A stretch of DNA of 64,000 nt from Ficedula albicollis. Its lineage: Eukaryota; Chordata; Aves; Passeriformes; Muscicapidae. The position numbers and the translations under genes are program-made. Where the stretch lies: NCBI RefSeq assembly GCF_000247815.1, contig NC_021677.1, forward strand, positions 5,365,690 to 5,429,689, in the 5' to 3' direction. This document shows, in pieces, positions 38,871 to 53,400 of the stretch (positions within the stretch are counted from its first letter, which is position 1; each line of letters starts with the position of its first letter). The notes under the pieces are model-generated. The model saw only the letters and a program-made list of their open reading frames with translations, did no database searches and was not told the origin of the DNA.

Positions 38871-39389
38871 AGGGCCTCCCTGGAAAATCACCCCTTAGAT
38901 AAGAAATTGCTTACTTAGAATGACTAATACTAGAAATATTTCACCCCCTTTGCAAACCCTGGCTTTATCTCTTTGTGATTTAATTGGTCCATTTTTTGAT
39001 CCCTTAGGTGGCTGGTCACTTTTTACCTAAAATCCTTAGTAGTTGGTTAGTTTTACAATCCCCTATACTATTGGTCCGTTTCCAAGGCACTCTGACTCTA
39101 CAAAAGCCCCCTTAGTACCTTATGTGTTCAGACTGCTGCCTGGACCCCTTTGTGGAAGACATAAAGTGTCTGCGAACCTCCATGCAGCTTTCTATATCTC
39201 TTTTCTCTGCTGGCCAAGAAGATACTTTGCAAGCTGACCAGAAATCACAGTAAGAGCTGATGGCCTAGACTCTAGGCATTGCTTGCATCCAAATACCTTG
39301 TGGCTGAAGTCTGCTTGAGAAGCTGTTCCCTATGAGCCATCTTATCCAGGCTTGTTGTGGCAGCTTGGGGCAAACCCCAAGCCCTAGCA
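38871..39389 (+). mobile_element. LTR-like segment, sense (boundaries uncertain)
   Basis: The segment has an LTR-like order. A CTCTACAAAAGCCCCC TATA-like stretch lies near 39.1 kb, followed by ATAAAGTGTCTGCGAACCTC (a possible poly(A) signal and R/U5 start), a GCTTTCTATATCTCTTTTCT block and a right end CAAGCCCTAGCA. I could not find a convincing left end. One possible 4-bp duplication is GTCA (before TGTAGATTGCC inside either 408-bp copy, and again after 39389). That would put the left end within the duplication. The type is inferred from organisation only; no internal retroviral sequence is present. Confidence 0.5.
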
Positions 39390-40622
39390 GTCACACAGTT
39401 CTAGTGATTCTTGAATTTTCAGACATTTGATCTGGTTTGTGCAATGCTATTTTTCTTTAAACTTGGTGAGCTTCTGATTGGAGTGAAATGTGTGTAAATC
39501 TAAAACACAGCTTTTCAAGATTTCACTTCTTCAGTTTTTCCAATTCTTGCTTTGATTTCTTGTTTTTTTTTATTTTATTATTGTATTCAGAAAACAATGA
39601 AACCAAATGTCTCTCTTCCCACTTCCTTACAAAATGTTATATAGACTTTTAAGGTATAAGTGGAAATATTTTATAGTGCGCTAGCAAGAGATCAATTTCT
39701 TTTTTCTTCTCCTCTTGCAGAAAACAAATGCAATGTTCCTGTTAGCAACACTACCTATATTCATCTTGATTTAGTAAAAAAGAAATTTTTTTATTACAAC
39801 AATTTAGAATTTCTTCACTGCTCAGTAAACTCATCTCATGGAAATTCAAATGGGTACTATTGGCAGTTGTTTTTATAAAGTAGTGAGGCAGAACAGTGGA
39901 TCAGAGTATAAAGTACCTTTCCCTTGGGGGGAGAGAAAAGATATGTACATATACAAATGCTCTAAATTAGCCATTGCCATTCAGAGAAGAGATGCTGAAA
40001 ATGTCAGCTCACTGCTCAGCTGTAGTCAAAGCTGAGCAGAGTAGTGAGATCCTTTGGGAAAGGCATTGAGAACAAGATAATAAATATTTTTACGCTATTG
40101 TATAAATTCATGATGTTCTGGCATCTTGAATCCTATGTTTGCTTCTGGTCTGCCCATCTCACAAACTGAAGAGATCACATGGAGAACTTCAGTGCAAGAG
40201 GGGATGTGGTAGAACAGAACTTCTTCAGGTTGTAGAAGGAGTTTGATTCCAAGAGGCAACTGCAGGCACATTTGGAATTTTATATTCAAATTAAATCCCA
40301 CTATTTCTTCCTAATTACCCAAGAGTAGCATGTGTCTACTCTTTTAGGATGTAGTCTAAATAGCTTCATATTTAACATTAGAAGATGTTTGTTGTGTCAT
40401 AAATTACACAGGCATTTTGGTTTCTTATTAAAAGAATGGCAAATGGGATACTGCTGCCAGCATTTTGTATGTTTAAGTGCTCCTAAGGATAGGGTTGCAG
40501 AAGGAAACAGTGAGGCTTTTCTGTTCTGCACCATGTTTCTTCTTCCTATTTCCTTGTGGAAATGAGCAGGGTGAGCCTGCATGGTAAAGTTGGAAATGGG
40601 TATAGATATTTGATTCTCATGA

Positions 40623-41000
40623 GTGTTATAAATTACTCACCACAATCGGGTAGGTCAGTCAATAAGGCAATTTATTAACCCCGTTGATAAGGAACAGACA
40701 AGCAGCGCTGGGGACATGGGAGTCTGCACTCCACCAACACGTCCGTCTCACCTTTGGTCACTGCCCCTTCTATAGGCAGTTTCTTGGTGGGCTGTGACAT
40801 GCCCACTGTGCTGGGGTACAAGTCTGAGCAAGTCCTACCATGTTGGCTAGCACTCAAGCAGCAGTGGCTACAAGCCCCCACCAGGTCTGGATAAGGCACG
40901 AACATGTTCTCAGGTTACACTCCTAGCAAGCAGGTAACAGCAGTAACAAGTCTGTTCATGTTCGCATAAGCCCGCCTTTCCCTTATGCATAAAAAGTGGG
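40623..41000 (-). mobile_element. LTR-like segment, antisense (tentative)
   Basis: On the minus strand the segment has a TATA-like CTTTTTATGCATAAGG near 40.99 kb. Further on it has GGGTTAATAAATTGCCTTAT (an AATAAA signal, complement of about 40670-40675) and a CGATTGTGGTGAGTAATTTA end close to a TGTTATAA boundary on +. It is more GC-rich than the surroundings. No target duplication was found, so boundaries and identity are tentative. Confidence 0.4.
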
Positions 41001-44000
41001 TGCAATTCATTATTATAAAATCAAAATAATAAAAAATACATAAAAACAAAAAGCCAACAATTCACACCAAAGTGATTTAAACAAATATAATGAAATCATT
41101 ATATTTTCTTGTGTCTCATGTCCATGCTTTACTTTGAGTTCAGTATTCTTGTTTATATTGATCCTGTTATGAATGCATGACATGTTGTTGGCTCTTTGCA
41201 AGTATTGGGATAAATGCTATATGTATAATGTTAAAATAGCATTTCCACATGGATATAGTCTTGGTTAATAGTAAAAGTTAGACATAAGTTTTTTAGAGAT
41301 AGTATGCTTAAACTACCCGCTTAGTCAAAGATAACAGGCCGTGAACATGTGATGGGGACCCCTGCAGCTGACAAGACAATTGTCAACACTTACCAGCTGG
41401 ACCACCACTGAAACTCAAAGGGCAAGCACCCGGCCGTTTTGACCCTTTACTTTATGTATGTCTCCTGTTGTCTTTTTATTAAACCTTTTAATTCTCCCAT
41501 GACAGTGAGCCATGTTTTTCACAATCTCATGGTGTATTTCCATAGTGCAACATCTCACATGATTAAAAAAACACATTTGATTTTGGTTTTTTTCCCCAGA
41601 GTTTTCTGGATTCACAATTAGCTATTATCATTCACCAGCTCACCATCTATCTGCAATTTAATTTCTTGTTTGATGTATGCATCTTGTTTCTAATTGCCGT
41701 GATTTTCTGTGGGAGACTCTTCCTGTGTGTTCAGAATAAAGCTTCCTTTTATTCAATCTGTTTAAAAGCTATCCCTTTTGTTTCATCACAACTTCTTATG
41801 AGCTGCAACCCTGATTTCCACTAAGTCCACAATTCTTCCTAAATTCAATTTTTATAATCTATCATTTTTAAAGCCTTAGTTATTACATAGACATCTGAAG
41901 GCTAATAAGATGCAACAAAGGGTTGCGGCTTTTTAGAAGTAGTTGGAGAGATGGCTTTCTCACTTTCTGAGACTCCAAAGACTATTGCTTAATGGCTGCA
42001 AGATAATTAATTTTACATTAGGCCATGCACTCTATACAAATGGTATCTGTATTAATAAAAAATGGTGGGATCCGATGACCTTGCTGTGCTGTGAGTTGTC
42101 TCTCTAAGTCTCTTGGTCTATAGAAATGTTTGCTGCATTTGTGGTTCTGCACCCTACAAGCTGGCTGTTCTCTCAACAATTTGGAGAACAACCTAGATTT
42201 CTTTTCAATGCTATAACAACATGAATGAATAGATAGTCAGAATCTTTGCACAGTGTATTCCAAAGATGAATGTTTTATTATTGAAGTATGAAGGCTTTGA
42301 GGAAGTAATGAAAGCGAATCCTTACAATAAGAAAATTGTTTCCATCTTGTAAGCAAGTTTAGATTGGGGCCTTTTCTTGTAATGAGAAGTGAAAGTAGCT
42401 ATAGTAAAAGAGCCTACAATGGAATGTCTCCTGTAATTCCGTCCCAGTGTCTGTCTTTTATTGCAGAGCATCTTTATTTAAAGAAAATGAAGATAAAAAT
42501 CTCGGCATTCTTGCTTAAAAATAAATCCTGTGTTAAGTGTACCTTGTAGAAATTATAGGTTTGAAATCCTTTATGTGCTTTTGCACAAGTGAAAGCTATC
42601 CTGATTTTATGACTCTTGACCAAAAGGTTCTTAGCTTCACTATGTGTTTTTTGCTGTATGTTTTCCACGTAGGGTTCTAATTTTCAATTAAATATTTTAG
42701 ACAAAGTATGAACAATACAAATACTAGTGTTATTCCATGCATGTAAAAAAAAAAAAAAAAATAGAAAGAGTGAGAGAAAGCTAAAGTTGTCTAGATCCTG
42801 CCTTTACAACCCATACAAATCCAGTAAGTGGTAACAGTGTTGTGTCTTTCAACATGGGAAAGTAGAGGCATCCTATAAATTCTGTATTGCTTCTGCAAAA
42901 TGCATTTAAAAAAATATACAAACAGAATATGAGCAAAGTGATAGTCCTCTAAAATAACGAATATAAAAATATTTTATTGAAAATATCTCTTCTGTATGAA
43001 TGTGGGTATTTATAATACCCAAAATTCAAAAGTATAGAACTGTGTTACTTTTTTGACTGATGCTTCTGATGTTAATTGTCAGAGCTGCCTAGAATGTTTT
43101 ACAAACAATACATTTCATGTACATATGAAGGGAGAACTATAATTGTTTATATATATGTTTAGGTATGTGTGCATTTGCTTTCATAAATACATGACAAATC
43201 CTTTTTTTGTGGTTGCTTTTACTTACAAACAGTTTTTCAGATTCATGTGGGTGGCTTTATATACAATGTATTACCTCAGGCAGGCGAAATCTTTGCCTGA
43301 CACCTTTTCTTCTGCCCCCAGTGCTTTTCCTCCTGCATTCTTCCAGTTCATTTTAACCCAGAACAGAAGGTATTTTTGAAGTGCCACATAATAAAAGTAT
43401 TTTTGTGATTCCTTCACAGAGATTAGTCTGGAAAAGTTGTGGTAAAAAGGATTTGACAAATATGTGTACATGAATGATGCTGACTTTTTTGTCCTTCTTT
43501 GAATATTTCAGTTTATACTTCACACTGAAGTGATCAGCCATCAGCAACTGGAGTGATAACATACTTGAGGTGTACGGGATCTGCTACAGCCTGGTCTGGG
43601 TTAACTTCCTTAGCCTTAAATAGATACTTGTGTTTTGAAGACAGCTGAAAGCTTAGTTAAAATTTAAGTACGTGGTTTCACAGCTGAAACACAGTGTGGT
43701 TGAATGATCTCCTGCTGCTGAAGGTGGAGCTGATACAGCTGTTAGAGTGCCCTGTCTTTTCACAACTTTCACAAGTCTTCTTTTGGCACTTTTGTTCTTG
43801 CCTCAGGTGTTACTTATTTGTTGTTTTTACACGTGTATGATAGATGTTGGTGTGTTGGGCTCTTTGCTTGGTTGGGTTGGGGTCCATCTCCTCAAGCATG
43901 CGCAGGGGGACACAGAGTGGTCACAGCTGTCTTGGCAGCCTGGTCATTGTGCTTAGTTCAGCAATTTCTTACTCATTTCATGTCCTCGTGTCTTCCAAGG

Positions 44001-44807
44001 GAAATGGTTGTTTTCCCACTGTACTGGGGAGATGCATGTGTGCTCTGGGATCAGCGTGCTCAGACCAGTCTGTGTTTTGATGCAGGCAGGTTTTCTGCTG
44101 TCTGTAGGATGCACTGGGGCTTATAACAGGATGTGCAACTAACCGGCTACTGGAAAATATTTTGTGGTGAATTAACTTCACTTCTAATGTGATTGTTATC
44201 TCGCTAAGGCCATGTAGTATTGAAGTTAATTCTGTCACTGTCAAGATAAACTTTGATTAAGCTGCTTCTGAACAAAGTGGAGGTAACTATAATACTTGTC
44301 TTCTACAGCTGTGCATGTGCTGCGTAAAACTACTCACATATAAACATAGACCTGTGATACTGCTGGTGCGGACTTGTAAGGTGATGTATAGAATCATACA
44401 TCATGGGTGATGAAGGCGTGTTTTCATAAAAGGATGATTAATTTCTTAATGTTTTTGGAAGCAGATGGCCATTCTCAGGTGAAGGCTGAATAAAGAACAG
44501 ACTTCACAGTCATTTCTTCACAGGATGACCTAATCTAGGTGTGCACTTGGAGAATTCACAGAAGATCCTCTCTAACATTATGGAAAAGTTCATGAAAGCT
44601 TTTGAAAATTTTAGGCAGTTTTTGTCCAGAAAGAAAATATTAAGTTTAAATGTGTATTTTTCTGGCCTCAGCAGTAGCTTGGTGGGTAGGAAATAGAATC
44701 AGGAGAGCTGAAGTATCTGAGATGATGTATCCTTCCATCCCTCATCTCTGCTTGCAGGAAGAATAAATAAAGTAGAAAGGAAATGAGCAGTGGACATTTG
44801 ATGCTTC

Positions 44808-45651
<844 letters not shown>

Positions 45652-45680
45652 TTTTTTTTTTTTTTTTGCAATAGAAGATT
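45652..45680. repeat. Right flanking direct repeat of the poly-C tract
   Basis: Sixteen T followed by GCAATAGAAGATT, duplicating 44808-44835. After it the sequence continues as ordinary AT-rich intron. Confidence 0.97.
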
Positions 45681-48600
45681 GATATCCTTTAATTTTCTGT
45701 AAAATTTTCAGTATTTGAGAATTTCTGAAGAATGATAAATTCTAGGGAAAAAGCAGAATCTTGGATTATCCTTGTTTTATGGGGGTGGGGAGGGGGAAGG
45801 CTCAATAAACTAACTGATCTTGTGGCTTTACCACAAAACATGAAATAGATGCAACAACAATCCTGAGTAACAGAAATGCTGATGTTGAAGGCAGTTCGCC
45901 AAGATTTCATAAACAACTTGTCGGTAAGGAAAGAATGGTGCTGCTGTTGTAACTGTTCATCAACAGTGGTGGCTGTTCTTGAAATAATTTAGGTGAATGA
46001 GAGTTAGGTCAAGGAATTCTGTCCTCCGTAAGCTTGTTCTTTTCATCTTTGATCACGAGCTCATTTTGTGTATATTATATAGCAAATGAAAGTCAGAGAG
46101 ATAGATGACTTCAGTCAGACTTAATGGTGAAAGTTTCATTCCTGAGCATGGCAGTTCATGTATTTACATGTTATATATGTGTGGATAAAAAACCTAAAAG
46201 TTACTTTTGTTTTCATTTGCTAGAGTCTCTTTCTTGGGCTTCTCATTTCCAGCTACAAGGGAAATAGTCAAAATAAGACAACTTTGGGCTTTTTTGTCTT
46301 GGCTCTGCTCTCTTTGGTGCTTTGGAATGATGTCATTTGTTACTCCTTTCACTTGCTGTTCAGGGTCCTTCTCTGCCAATTTTGTTGCTGTCTAGTCAGT
46401 ATTTACCATAACATTAAAGGAAAAGCAGGCTCTGTCTGATGTGCTTGAATGGGATTTTTGGAAAGCAATGTGTGTATGAAAGCAGTTCTTTGCAAATTAG
46501 TCACAATCTCCTTTGAGTTTAAGCAGAGCATGAGCCCACTTTCCATGCTCCCTTCCCATTGTGAACACACAAGTGTTCCAAAAAATGAGCACCTGTGAGG
46601 GCACATAAAACCCAGGAAAACTTACTATTGAGAGATTCTTAAGGATTTTTCATCTGGATGAAAAGAGTTTTGTACCTTGGCAGGAAATCAATGCTTTCTC
46701 ATTCTTATTAGGCCTGTAGCAACATAAACTGTAGACATCCCTACACCAGGGAAAACTTCATTTTAAGTTCCCATCATTGCAGCCATATTGCTGCTAAGAA
46801 ATTGTGGGATTCCTTATGCATATAATGTTCCCTTAGTCCTCCTTGTGCTAGTAGCATCAGGATATCTCATGAGGGGTAGGTTCCCATGTTCAGATTTGTT
46901 GGTGACTTTTTAAATTATATCAGCTTTGAAAAAACTGACTTCTGTTTACAAAGTGTTACTGTGGGATAGCTGCTCTGTCAATGCTAAATCTTTTGATCTT
47001 TCCAGCATCTGTACATCTGCAGAAATGCTAAATAGTGATTTACATTGTCAGAGTACTAGAACAACACAGCAGACTTATCCTCTCCTGTGTATTTTGGCAA
47101 AACACATCTGGTAGCACTGGGAAATCTTTATTTATACTTGAAGTGCTGAGAAGGTAATAGACTAATTTTGATAATTGTTTGAGTAGGAATGTTCTTGTGT
47201 ACACACATGGGCCTATCAAAACGCATTCTCATTATAGTTTGAATGCTAACAAAAGTATTCAAGGAAAGTATTCAAAGGAAAGCTAATGACAATTAAAAGT
47301 AGGAAGAGGAGGGGGAGATTATGGAGAGGGTGTCTCTTTTAAAAGAAAGTATAATTTAGCTTCAGCTGCTGTAAAATGCCTCCTTGGAGGATTGCTTTAT
47401 ACTTCTTGTGTCTGACCCAGCAGCCTGAGCACCCTGAGAACAAAGCAGCAAAGAATCAGCCTGTGGTACAGTTTCCTTAAAGATGAAGAAGAGAACAGGC
47501 AGCCCTTCAAGAAGCTGAAGTGAATTACTAAGCAGAGCTAAGGACCAACATAAACTAACAAGTATAAATTCAAGCCCGGGTTTATCAGCTGAAGCCATGC
47601 ACATATGAGAGTGTGTGTGTTTCTTGCTAAAAGCTAAGAGTGAGAAGCTGATATATTGCTTTGATGCTATTTAAGAGAAAATAGTTGCAATCCATATCAT
47701 TTTGCTGTCAAATATATTTGAAAAATGGAAAACATGTTGGATATATGTTCTGCAAACAGTTATCAATAGTGTTCCAGAAGTATTTGGTTCAGTGGATTCC
47801 TTAGAATTCACCGTTCAAGTCTTACATGTGTCTTGAATTATCTTGAAATTGGCTGTTCTGTACTGTGGCAGAGTAAGAGAATTGCAGAGGTTAATTGTAG
47901 CCTGTTGAAGCCTGTGGTGCTGCTGTTCTCAATGGAGAGACTCTTCCAAAGGGCTTAGTTTAGTCTGCAAAAATGAGTATTTTGCTTGTGCTTTAGAAGC
48001 ACTGCCTCTCTGTGATCTATAGAAGGCTAGACTTAGTCTGTAGTCCTTTGAACACTCTGATGCACTGGTAAAAAGCTTAAGCAAATCCTAATTCCAGGAA
48101 AGCATAGCTTTTACCTCTCAGCATATAGATATCAACCTGATGATTGCAGTTGCATAAATGAAGGCTACAAAGAAGAGTTCAAAATTCTGATTTTTTATTA
48201 TGTCAATTATCTGTTTTGTGGTTTTAAGAAAATTTCTTTGAATTTTTTTATTCCACTGAAAAAAATTGTAAAGGCACCAGTGCAAAAATGTGAAATATTC
48301 AGGCCTTCTTTGTGTAATCCTATATGAAGAAAGCTCCTTGTAATTGTGGGAAGAAGGAGGAAGATTTGGGGTCAGGTAGCTCATCACCTCTAACTGGTGC
48401 TTTACAAGAACAAAAAGGTAACAGGAGAGTGAAGTGCAGGAGCTGTGGCAAATCTGGCTCGGGGCAGCAGTTGGAGTTGCTGAATGGAAGCAAAATATGG
48501 CCTGTTTGTCTGGGAGCCTCTCTGGGGCTCGATGGTACGATTGGTGCTCTAAAAATGTGAAATGTTACTATGTGCTATTACAGAAAGAGTCAATTTAACA

Positions 48601-49014
48601 TGCGCTAGGGCAAGCAGTTGTGACAACTGAACTGTGTAGTTAAAGGGCGGGCTGGTAGGGCCCCTCTTGTGTTACTTAGCTTGTATTTATGATCATTAGT
48701 GTTGGTGATGGACAATGATGTAAAGGTTAACCTTCACAGCAGATATTTTTCCCTGATAATATTTTTTATAGTTTTTTGTCGCAGCCATGGTTTGCCTCCT
48801 CACCATTTTTTTTTCTGTTTTTGAATCTAAATCTACTGTTACCATGCACATATTGGGTTTCTGAACTGAAGCAGCTGACTCCCATGCCAAGCCCCCAGCA
48901 CACAGCCATTGCAGCATTCTGGTTATTCCACTTGGATTTCAAATGCCACATAAGCTCACTGAAGAGCTCACTGGATCTTGTAAATTTTTTTTCCTTTTCC
49001 CCCTCCCCACTTAG

Positions 49015-49137
49015 AGCATGATGAGTGTGGCAGTGGGCAGCACAACTGTGATGAGAATGCAATCTGCACTAACACCATCAGGGGACACAGCTGCACCTGC
49101 AAACCTGGGTACGTGGGCAATGGGACCATCTGCCGAG
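49015..49137 (+). CDS. NELL1: NELL1 exon encoding the next EGF-like module
   Basis: This internal exon is 123 bp. The acceptor is a long pyrimidine tract ending CCACTTAG, and the donor CGAG|GTAAGT is a perfect consensus. AG at its start completes the Glu codon begun at 14626. The final G leaves a phase-1 junction for the next exon, which would start the AFCEEGC-type segment in NELL1 and is not in this window. The product is one EGF module with cysteines at DEC, HNC, AIC, HSC, CTC and TIC, and reads EHDECGSGQHNCDENAIC at its start. Compared with the preceding module it starts E-H-D-E-C rather than D-x-D-E-C, and has His where the hydroxylation motif needs Tyr/Phe. Calcium binding or Asn hydroxylation may therefore be weaker. 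An N-G-T glycosylation sequon is present before the last cysteine. The match to NELL1 is very close. Confidence 0.95.
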
Positions 49138-50388
49138 GTAAGTCTGTTATTCTAAAGACACCATAAACTTATCAGGCTTCATTAATATTTGCTAACAGTC
49201 AGCTGCATTCTGGTAACTTGTGATGGCTGGATTTTTCAATGATTTGTTTTAAGAAATCTTTGGGCAAATGGACATGATGGAAATTGATTTGTGCATGACT
49301 TCTTAGGAAGAAGGAAATATTTTTGGAATGCAAGGAGAAAAGAACTTTATATTTGCTGCACTGAATACTATCATTTGAGCTAGTGTAATTCAGCTTTTGA
49401 GTGGTGTTCATGTTTTATAAAATGTGCATGGTATGTGCTGTCACCTTTCATTTTACGTTTTAATGAGATACATTTTAAATTTGGATAATTGTATTTTATG
49501 CTAGCAACATGTGGTTGATATTTGACTACTTGCATCAGAATAATGATTTTTTAAAACATATAAATCTTTAAATGTGTATTTTGAAGACTTCTCGGTTTTG
49601 TAAACAAGAAATAATGATAGCCAGCCATGCTTTCTGTGAAGCATTCATTTATGGCATGTCATTTATTTGGGGTTGGTTTTATGTTTTTCTTTTGGTAGAG
49701 AAAGAGAAGCAAATATCTTATAGAAGTACAAAGGAGGGTTGGATTTGTGAGGGCTTTCTCTTTAAGTACTACTGAGTTGTAACACATACATTTATAAATT
49801 ATATTTGTCTCATAAAAAGTTTTTTCAATCTTTTCTGGGTGTTCATACTTCCTAAACAGAATTACAGTAATAGAAAACTAAATGTTAGGGTTTTGTTTGG
49901 AAATGACAACAATTGAAACTGAGGAATGTCCTGGATAAAACGTTCTGTACAATTTGGGGCACAGTGGATTGAATATTAATTTTTCAGACTCATAAATTGG
50001 CCAAACAATTCCTTAAAGGACAGTGAGCTTTGATGTCATTCCTGTTTCAAGCTGAAGATCTTCACCAAGATTGTCCTGTCAGCTGCTGAATTAGCAACCA
50101 TCAGATTGGTTTTGATATGACTTTTATCTGGGTAATTTCCACCAATGCCAGAGTGTCTCTGCACTTAAAACTTAAATTATTTGTTAAGGATTGAATAAAG
50201 AATAGAAAAAATGTACTAGAAGTGTTGAGCAAGTTAAACCTTGGTCTGTCTGTATTGAAGACCAACAGGTGATATCAGGGAGAAATTCACTGCAGTTTAT
50301 TTTTGGACTTTGATTACAGTAAATATGAATTGCAGCGAAGACAACTTGAGTTTCAGAGAAATATGAGTACTGAACAGCCTGACTGTAA

Positions 50389-50423
50389 TATTTTATTATT
50401 ATTGTTGTTATTATTATTATTAC
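50389..50423. repeat. ATT-type trinucleotide microsatellite (interrupted by GTT)
   Basis: A TTATTATTATTGTTGTTATT-type run of TTA/TTG units, followed by ATTAATTATATTAATTA-type AT-rich sequence. Confidence 0.9.
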
Positions 50424-53400
50424 ATTAATTATATTAATTACATTTATTTGAAACTAGGATGTTTGGATTAGCGAATAAAATCTATGTTTTCACACTGTTT
50501 TTCTTCATTTGCATACCTTTAATGTGCCAGAAACTCAAAGTGAAACTCCTACTGTATATTTATTAATCTAGTAATGTTGTAGTAATGAAATGGCACTAGA
50601 GAAAGGTGATAATGTTTTTGCTCTCAAAGTTCTATTGAAACCCAAGCTACTACAATGTAGATTTTCATATATAGAAATATTGCATATTGTATATGTAAGT
50701 TTAGTGTGTGTTGAATTGCACATGCAGGTGTGGATATAGTTGCCTTTTTGAGATAGATATCCATGGAAATAGAGGGAAATATGTTCTTGTATTCTGACTA
50801 GGAAGCATAAATTGGAAGAACAACTGGAGATTATACAAAGGGGTTTGCAGTCTAATAATTATTGAAGTCACTAAGGACAAGAGTAATCCAGCACTGCTGG
50901 AATAGTCATACTGCTAGCAAGCTAATATTAGAATCATCTGCATTTTAGTAAATTGTAAAACACACAATATAAAGTACTGGTTTGATTTTCTGAGCCAGTG
51001 GTTTGTGGTTACATGAGGTTTTCACAAGTTTGGATGCTAATTGAAAAAATGTTCCCATTTTGCCCATGATAGCAGAAACACCACTTCTGCCTCTTTTTTT
51101 AATAAGTTCAACAGTGATATGTCATCAGTTACCTGCCACAGCATTTCCTTGCACAAATGCTGGGGCTGGCACAAGGAAAGAGGTGTGAGCATGTCAGGAC
51201 AACTATAAACTGCTGTTGGCTTGTAGTACTTTAGGGCTTTATCTTCAGGCAATACAGATTGGAAAAACATAGATAAAAGTCAAGGTGATATGTTTGTTGT
51301 AATACCATCTGAAGATAAGATGTTTCTATTCTCCTTGAGACATCTGCAAGTGCTTTATAAATGTTTAAATGTTATGGATGTGTACACACACAGAACAGTG
51401 GTTCCAACTATACTGAAATAATACATCTCTGTGGTTCAGTAGGAAATCTTATTAATACTGTTAAGCAAAACCATAAACAGAAAAAAATGATGATTTTATG
51501 ATGAGAGAAAAGGACTGGCTTTGTGCATGATTCTGCATTCCATTTCAGCAATCTATTTTAGCAGTGTTAGAAAAAGTAAAATCAGAGTAATGATCGTCTT
51601 TGGCTTTAGTGAGTAACACATTGATAGTCTTTATAAAAAACCCAGGATACTGTTCTTTTTGTTTTGTAGTTGAATTAAATTGTATTGTGGACTACTGGCA
51701 AATACAACTCAATTATTCTGGCAGGAATTTGTGTTGTTTGCAATTTTTGTGAAAAGCGTGGAGAAATAAAAAGGAACAGAAATAATATAGACATGAATAG
51801 AATGATTGCTGGGCATTTATGAGAAATAACTGAACAAAACCCAAATACTGAAGAGAAAATAGAGTACTAAAAACCCCCCAAACCCTGTATAATCAGGCTG
51901 TCACACATCTTGGCCAGCAAAAGATCTTGTGTATAAGGAGTTGCATTATTGTAAATGTAGTACACTGGCCTATATACAATTCAAGACCGAATTGTGTCAA
52001 AGATGTGGAATGGTCATGGAGGACAGTGGTGCAGAAAGGGCATAGACCAAGATTTGAAGGCACTCCAGCATTAAAAGAGATACTGCCATAGTTTAAGTGA
52101 CACAAAAAATGGAAAGAGAAGTGGAGACCAATGCAATAAAAACTTTACAAACGCATAGTTATGTATATATAGACAGTAAGACAATAAGCTAGTGACAAAT
52201 AAGATTTCCTGTGGATACTCTCAATTTCAATGTAAGAAGCAAACTTTAGCATCTCAGGCAGACACTGAAATTTGGGTAATAGATGAGAGTAGAATGCAGC
52301 TGAGGTGAGCTGAAATGGTAAGGCAGGACAACACTGTGCCCATCACCATCAGTAAACTGGACAGAACAATGGACCCAGAAGTAGGTAGATTATATATCAG
52401 GATTTCTTCAGAAAATGCTAAGTAAACCAGAGACATCCATTCTGGAAGAAATTACAGCATCAAAAGCAGAAGCCAGAGGTATAACTACTTGAATAGAGAG
52501 AGATTCTGAATCTACAGATGTGTTAAATTGCTCTTTTCTTTGAAGGAAACTTTGGAAAAAATAAAAAGAAGTAAGAGTGATTTGGGACACAGAAAATGTT
52601 TTAGGTGGATAGTGGAGGACATGTCATGCCCTTTTGCTTGAATTCTCTAAATGAATTATTGAATTCATAGGTGAGGGTAGAATAAGGACAAATGGAGCAA
52701 TTTCACTAAACTTCAGGATAGGATGTAATAGTGTAGCATTACAGCTGCACTTCAAGTGGAGGGGAAAGGTGATAAAAATTGGTTTGGCAACTGAATGCTC
52801 TTGTTAAAAAAAGTTGTGGTGGGCAAATGGTGTCTGCTTGGTACAGCATGGTACTTTGAAGTGTGCCTGTCAGGATGGACCTCACGGGAAATCAATGTTT
52901 AGTGGCAGTAGTTAGAGGAAAGAAGTTTCCGTTTCCTAGGACAATCAGGTTTATGAATAACCCGTCACCCATAGACAGATAGTGTGTGTGAACATAAAAC
53001 ACTGTCATCTATAAAATGAGTAAAGCTCACTGTCATGGCTTCAGCTGAAGAACCAGGGGTAGTGCATACAGATATAAATAACATTTTTAGGCCTTAGAGG
53101 CTCTTGGTCTGTTTTATGTTGCAGTGTTTCTGTGTGTAATCTTGACAGGGCTTGAATCTCAGAGGCTGGAAAATATATTGGGGGAAAATGTCTTTCTGTG
53201 CTTTTTGTCTTGATAAGTTCTAGTTCCAGTTCTGCTTGACAGCCTGGCACGGCATGCTGTGGAAGTGACATGTAGAAGTAATATGTGCCATTTGTTTAAA
53301 ACATAGAAGACTTTGTACCCCACAGTGTCCTCTGCCTCAGTGAGAGGGGAGGCAGAGAACACTTGCTGTGGTACGTACAGTCCAACAGCTTAGCAGAGTT

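Noticed and set aside
41340..41500. ATTAAA-containing stretch that resembles an LTR tail
   Set aside because: Only a short stretch is suggestive. I found no ends, no duplication and no second copy in the window.
48324..48560. CRSCGKSGSG motif resembling a retroviral zinc knuckle, 450 bp upstream of the second EGF exon
   Set aside because: The required spacing C-x2-C-x4-H-x4-C is not met (no His or final Cys), and no gag-like context surrounds it.
51880..52700. Possible antisense retrocopy (several minus-strand frames close together)
   Set aside because: The translated pieces do not resemble any protein I know and do not join into one frame. No poly(A) tail or target duplication was seen.
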